From the NCBI GenBank assembly GCA_947461325.1, contig CANHLD010000021.1, positions 1 to 16,980 on the forward strand: a stretch of 16,980 nucleotides of DNA, written 5' to 3'. Position 1 is the stretch's first letter. Each line of letters opens with the position of its first letter. The translations under genes and the position numbers were made by a program. Below the pieces are notes generated by a model that was given only the letters and a program-made list of their open reading frames with translations, searched no databases and was not told where the DNA came from. Positions 13,917 through 16,980 of the stretch are shown here, piece after piece. This DNA is from Comamonadaceae bacterium (GTDB lineage: Bacteria > Pseudomonadota > Gammaproteobacteria > Burkholderiales > Burkholderiaceae_C).

Positions 13917-14752
13917 AAACGCCCCAGCGCCTGCATCTTCCAGGCTAACCACATTTTTCTCACCGGTGTCAGCGCCACCCGTTGTGTCAGCACAGGAAAT
14001 TTCGCATTTTCAATTTCAATCAGCAAAGTGCGGTAGATGCTGGCCATCATCAAGCCTGGTTTTTGTGCACGCCAATCCGTGGCCGGTAAGCGCGACAAGG
14101 CTTGTTCATAAATGTCTAAAGCTCTGTCGCATTGAAATTTCATCAGCGCTTGAAACGCGGCAGAGTCCCGGCGTTTTAACAAATCATTGGCGGTGACACC
14201 AAAGCGTTGGAGTTCATCTATCGGCAGGTATATGCGCCCGCGCATGGCATCTTCACCCACATCTCGGATGATGTTGGTGAGTTGAAATGCCAAACCCAGT
14301 GAATGCGCGTACTCGGTGGTTTCGTCTTGGCTTTGACCAAATATTCTCGCAGCCACTTCGCCCACCACGCCAGCAACCAAATGGCAATAGGTTTTCAAGC
14401 CGGCAAAGTCAAGATAGCGCGTTTGCCGCAGATCCATGTCACAACCATCAATGACTTGCTGCAAGTGCTGTTCATTGATGCCGTGTTCAGCAGTCAAAGG
14501 CATTAAGGCTTTCATCACAGGGTGTTGCGCATTGCCTGCAAAGCTGCCGGCTACTTCCAAACGCCACCAGTGCAAAGTTTGGGCTGCGACTCCTGTGTCT
14601 TCAATCTCGTCAACCACATCGTCAACTTCTCGACAAAACGCATAAAAAGCAGTGATCGCCGCACGTTTTCGTGGCGGTAAAAATAAAAAGGCGTAATAAA
14701 AGCTGCTTCCCGAAGCTGCGGCTTTATCTTGCACATACTGCTGTGGCGTCAT
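13913..14752 (-). CDS. hpnD: Presqualene diphosphate synthase
   Basis: HpnD condenses two farnesyl diphosphates into presqualene diphosphate. The 279-residue product is a trans-isoprenyl diphosphate synthase (squalene/phytoene synthase family). Both magnesium-binding aspartate motifs are visible: DDVVD at 44-48, and D164/D168 in the IIRDVGEDAMRGRIYLP segment. An open reading upstream to 14914 would run into hpnC and adds an unrelated, Cys-rich stretch, so the ATG at 14752 (MTPQQYVQDKAA) is taken as the start. No Shine-Dalgarno sequence precedes it. hpnC ends 28 nt upstream and hpnE overlaps its stop. Confidence 0.95.
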   Translation of the reverse strand: MTPQQYVQDKAAASGSSFYYAFLFLPPRKRAAITAFYAFCREVDDVVDEIEDTGVAAQTLHWWRLEVAGSFAGNAQHPVMKALMPLTAEHGINEQHLQQVIDGCDMDLRQTRYLDFAGLKTYCHLVAGVVGEVAARIFGQSQDETTEYAHSLGLAFQLTNIIRDVGEDAMRGRIYLPIDELQRFGVTANDLLKRRDSAAFQALMKFQCDRALDIYEQALSRLPATDWRAQKPGLMMASIYRTLLIEIENAKFPVLTQRVALTPVRKMWLAWKMQALGRF

Positions 14753-14780
14753 GGTGGGGATTGTGACATTCAAGAAATGG

Positions 14781-15581
14781 TTACTGACCGCGGCGCATCC
14801 AAATACTGCGCCAAAGCATGGTGGCAATATCCGTCGCGTACAAGCGAGGTCTTTGCAATCTGGTGTCGATGCGTTCGATTTTGTCCAGTATGCGCAAACC
14901 GCCTTGCACCACAAGCCGCAATTCCCATCCGGCGCGCCCCGGCACCTGATGAACCAAAGCCGCGCCTTGCCCCATCAATTGACGGGCAAATGTAACTTCC
15001 GAGGTCAAGTCCGCATTCAGCGGCAAGTACAAACGTGCTCTGGGCGTGTCTACGCTCAAATCCTGCCAGAAATTGATCAATTGCAATGCAGTGCATATGG
15101 CATCACTTTGAGCTAAAGCAGTCTCAGACCGAATGTCGTACAAGTGCATCAACAAGCGACCGATAGGATTGGCTGAACGCTTGCAGTAGTCGAGCAACTC
15201 TGCCCGGTTTGCATAGCGGCGCTGGTCTCGGGTGTAGACAACATCTTGTTCAAAAGCGCTTAGCAAAGCTAGCAATAACTTAACGGGTAAATCAAATGCC
15301 GTGATTTGTTTTTGCAGATTGCGCAGGATCTTTGACCAAGGTCCCTCAGCAAGATTTGGGTGATCTAAGTGTTTTAAAAACGCTGTTTTGAATGCGGCAA
15401 GTTGCTGGAGCCGCTCGTCAGGCGACGCATCCCCTTCATCAGCAATGTCATCTGCTGTACGCGCAAAGTGGTATATCGCCGTGATGGGTGCTCGCAAATG
15501 CGGCGGACACAGCACCGATGCGACGGGAAAATTTTCGTAGTGGCCGACATTTGACATGGTCTTTGTATTGTCACTTGACAT
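14781..15581 (-). CDS. hpnC: Hydroxysqualene synthase
   Basis: HpnC converts presqualene diphosphate to hydroxysqualene. The 266-residue product belongs to the same fold family as HpnD and carries the HpnC-type opening HYENFPVAS (residues 14-22). It has the first aspartate motif DDIAD at 44-48 and the second in the NFWQDLSVDTPRARLYLP region. The start is uncertain: ATG 15581 has no ribosome site, and ATG 15557 would give MSNVGHYENFPVAS, closer to typical homologs. It heads the hpnCDE-hemH unit and is divergent from the efflux genes with only 57 nt between. Squalene-hopene cyclase is not in the window, so hopanoids as end product are inferred. Confidence 0.94.
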   Translation of the reverse strand: MSSDNTKTMSNVGHYENFPVASVLCPPHLRAPITAIYHFARTADDIADEGDASPDERLQQLAAFKTAFLKHLDHPNLAEGPWSKILRNLQKQITAFDLPVKLLLALLSAFEQDVVYTRDQRRYANRAELLDYCKRSANPIGRLLMHLYDIRSETALAQSDAICTALQLINFWQDLSVDTPRARLYLPLNADLTSEVTFARQLMGQGAALVHQVPGRAGWELRLVVQGGLRILDKIERIDTRLQRPRLYATDIATMLWRSIWMRRGQ

Positions 15582-15603
15582 CACAGGTATTCAGAATTAG
15601 ATT
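15575..15603 (+). promoter_or_regulatory. Candidate promoter of the RND efflux operon
   Basis: A perfect TTGACA -35 hexamer at 15575-15580 is followed, after 17 nt, by TAGATT (15598-15603, four of six matches to TATAAT). Transcription would start near 15610 and leave a leader of about 29 nt before the ATG at 15639. The -35 overlaps the upstream candidate start codon of hpnC (15581). Confidence 0.5.
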
Positions 15604-15624
15604 ACTAACCAGTCAGTCATTAAT
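15601..15624. promoter_or_regulatory. Candidate TetR-family operator in the hpnC / efflux divergent region
   Basis: Positions 15601-15624 form an imperfect 24-bp palindrome with outer arms ATTAnTnAC and GTnAnTAAT, and a repeated AGTCAGTCA in its right half. Size and layout resemble operators of TetR/AcrR repressors that control RND pumps. It overlaps the -10 and predicted start site of the efflux promoter, the right place for repression. No regulator gene is in the window. Confidence 0.45.
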
Positions 15625-15638
15625 TTTAGGGTGTGCCC

Positions 15639-16718
15639 ATGTTTCGCAATGTCAATGTCCTGTTCCTGTCAGGCTTAGTGTTCCTTTCCGCGTGTTCACA
15701 GGCTCCAAGTCCTCAGGCCCCCATCAGAGCGGTGAAGGTTATAACAGTCAGCGATTCCCTACTCTCATCAGAATCAGAGTTTGCCGCAGAGGTCAAAGCC
15801 CGGGTAGAACCTCGGCTCGGATTTCGCATTCCAGGCAAATTGATCGCCAGGCATGTGGAACTGGGGCAGCGGGTCAAAACCGGTCAATTGCTGGCGGAAA
15901 TAGATGGGCAAGACTTCAAACTTTCGGCAGACAGCGCCCGGGCGCAATTGAATGCGGCGCAAACCAACCGCGATTTGACGGCAGCAGATTTCAAGCGTTA
16001 CAAGGAATTGCGTGACAAAGAGTTCATCAGTGGTGCCGAGTTGGAGCGTCGTGAGACAGCACTGAAAGCTGCTCAAGCGCAGTTTGAGCAAGCACAAGCG
16101 CAGTTATCCGCTCAAGTCAATCAAGTCAATTACAGCAAGTTGTACGCAGACAAGGCTGGCGTGGTGACTGGCTTGGATGTTGAAGTGGGCCAGGTGGTCA
16201 ATGCAGGCACGCCTATTCTGCGGCTGGCTCATGATGGCATACGAGATGTGGTGTTTGCAGTACCTGAGGACCGGGTAGGCAACGTCAAGCAAGCCCAGCC
16301 TGTGCGCATCAAGTTGTGGGGCCGTGATCAATTCATATCTGCCAAAGTACAAGAAATTGCAGCCAGCGCAGATCCGGTGACGCGTACATTTCTTGTCAAA
16401 GCTGAACTCAACGATATGAAGATACCGTTGGGCAGCACAGCGACAGTTTTTTTGAAAAATGAAGTCACGGTCAATCATTCCTTGACCTTACCCACGACTG
16501 CTGTTCGTCAGGAAGCGGGTAAATCCAGTGTGTGGATTGTCGACCCGGCCAGTATGACCGTGCAATCGCGTGAGATACAAATTTCCGGCGTGAATGAAAA
16601 CTCTGTCGTGGTCAGCGGTGGTTTGACTGCAGGCCAGCAAGTCGTCACAGCTGGTATTCATGTGTTGTCGCCCGGCCAAAAAGTGACTTACTTTAAATCT
16701 GCAGGTGCACAGCCATGA
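15639..16718 (+). CDS. RND efflux periplasmic adaptor lipoprotein
   Basis: This is a membrane-fusion (adaptor) subunit of a resistance-nodulation-division efflux pump, joining the inner-membrane pump to an outer-membrane channel. The 359-residue product has a lipoprotein signal peptide with lipobox LSAC (cysteine 19) and the first half of a lipoyl-like domain (about 55-90, RIPGKL and GQLLAEIDGQD). A coiled-coil hairpin rich in Ala/Gln (about 95-160) follows, the returning lipoyl half (GVVTGLDVEVGQVV), and beta-barrel and membrane-proximal domains. The ATG has AGGGTG at 15628-15633. The pump gene overlaps its stop as ATGA. No outer-membrane factor is seen; substrates cannot be inferred. Confidence 0.93.
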   Translation: MFRNVNVLFLSGLVFLSACSQAPSPQAPIRAVKVITVSDSLLSSESEFAAEVKARVEPRLGFRIPGKLIARHVELGQRVKTGQLLAEIDGQDFKLSADSARAQLNAAQTNRDLTAADFKRYKELRDKEFISGAELERRETALKAAQAQFEQAQAQLSAQVNQVNYSKLYADKAGVVTGLDVEVGQVVNAGTPILRLAHDGIRDVVFAVPEDRVGNVKQAQPVRIKLWGRDQFISAKVQEIAASADPVTRTFLVKAELNDMKIPLGSTATVFLKNEVTVNHSLTLPTTAVRQEAGKSSVWIVDPASMTVQSREIQISGVNENSVVVSGGLTAGQQVVTAGIHVLSPGQKVTYFKSAGAQP

Positions 16719-16980
16719 GTCACCCACAGGGCGCCGAAGGCGGTTTCAATTTATCTGAATGGGCGCTCAATCACCGCGCTTTCACCCGTTACCTGATGAT
16801 TGTGTTGCTGTTGCTGGGGGTGGCTGCCTATTTTCAATTGGGACAGGACGAAGACCCACCGTTTACGTTTCGCGCCATGGTTGTCAGAACTTATTGGCCG
16901 GGCGCAACTGCACAGCAAGTCGCTGAACAGATCACGGACAAACTCGAGCGCACGCTGCAAGAAGCGCCATATGCAGACAA
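16715..16980 (+). CDS. RND efflux inner-membrane transporter (AcrB type), 5' part
   Basis: The open frame starts at the ATG overlapping the adaptor stop and runs off the window after 88 full codons. The visible N-terminus reads as the first part of an AcrB/AcrF-family proton-driven pump: a short cytoplasmic lead with FNLSEWALNHRAF, and a first transmembrane helix (about 27-45). The periplasmic start follows with EDPPFTFRAMVVRTYWPGA and AQQVAEQITDKLE, matching the conserved D-P-x-F and PGA-x-x-x-x-V motifs of the family. It forms an operon with the adaptor. Completeness and substrate class cannot be judged from this part. Confidence 0.92.
   Translation, partial: MSHPQGAEGGFNLSEWALNHRAFTRYLMIVLLLLGVAAYFQLGQDEDPPFTFRAMVVRTYWPGATAQQVAEQITDKLERTLQEAPYAD

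Noticed and set aside
13762..14196. Open frame of 144 codons on the plus strand opposite the hpnE/hpnD junction
   Set aside because: It covers the ends of two confident genes, and its residues show no domain or conserved pattern.
14753..14914. 5' extension of hpnD by 54 codons
   Set aside because: It overlaps hpnC out of frame, is Cys-rich and unlike HpnD homologs, which begin close to the M-x-x-x-x-Y-V-Q segment.
16715..16980. RND pump considered as HpnN, the hopanoid transporter often found in hpn clusters
   Set aside because: It is paired with a periplasmic adaptor, is divergent from hpnCDE, and its N-terminus matches AcrB-type drug pumps; HpnN works without such an adaptor.

Overview
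The window looks like a chromosomal segment of a betaproteobacterium, most likely order Burkholderiales. The basis is the gene order rpsP-rimM-trmD-rplS, a Nudix CoA pyrophosphatase, a CobD/CbiB-like protein, then rsgA, an M48 peptidase and orn, together with the protein sequences themselves. Base composition is moderate, apart from one sharply AT-rich gap. I cannot name a genus. No tRNA, rRNA, CRISPR array, insertion sequence or phage gene was seen.

Layout. (1) 37-2151 (+): the ribosomal-protein/RNA-modification operon rpsP, rimM, trmD, rplS. It has a 117-nt structured gap in front of rplS and ends in a strong intrinsic terminator. (2) 2216-3923 (+): a Nudix CoA pyrophosphatase and a CobD/CbiB-family membrane protein. 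(3) 3936-6082 (-): an M48 membrane metallopeptidase whose stop overlaps the start of rsgA. (4) 6198-8488 (+): oligoribonuclease orn, then an RhlE-type DEAD-box helicase with an inverted-repeat-rich 212-nt leader and its own terminator. (5) 8549-8788: a gap that is only about 19 % G+C over 180 nt. (6) 8789-11568 (+): a tight four-gene cluster of bactofilin, membrane-anchored M23 endopeptidase, second bactofilin, and a RodZ-like helix-turn-helix/transmembrane protein. (7) 11569-15581 (-): hpnC, hpnD, hpnE and hemH, mostly overlapping. (8) 15639-16980 (+): an RND efflux adaptor lipoprotein and the start of its inner-membrane pump, which runs off the window. A candidate promoter and TetR-like operator lie in the 57-nt divergent gap.

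How the genes work together. Blocks 1 and 4 serve ribosome assembly, tRNA modification and RNA turnover. Block 6 reads as a self-contained cell-wall sculpting module: two cytoskeletal bactofilins, a wall hydrolase that could be tethered to them through its cytoplasmic tail, and a membrane protein built like RodZ. This is the most interesting part of the window. In block 7 hpnC, hpnD and hpnE form the three-enzyme route from farnesyl diphosphate to squalene, the hopanoid precursor; hemH, the last step of protoheme synthesis, is attached to the end. The cyclase and later hopanoid genes are not in the window. Block 8 is divergently transcribed from block 7.
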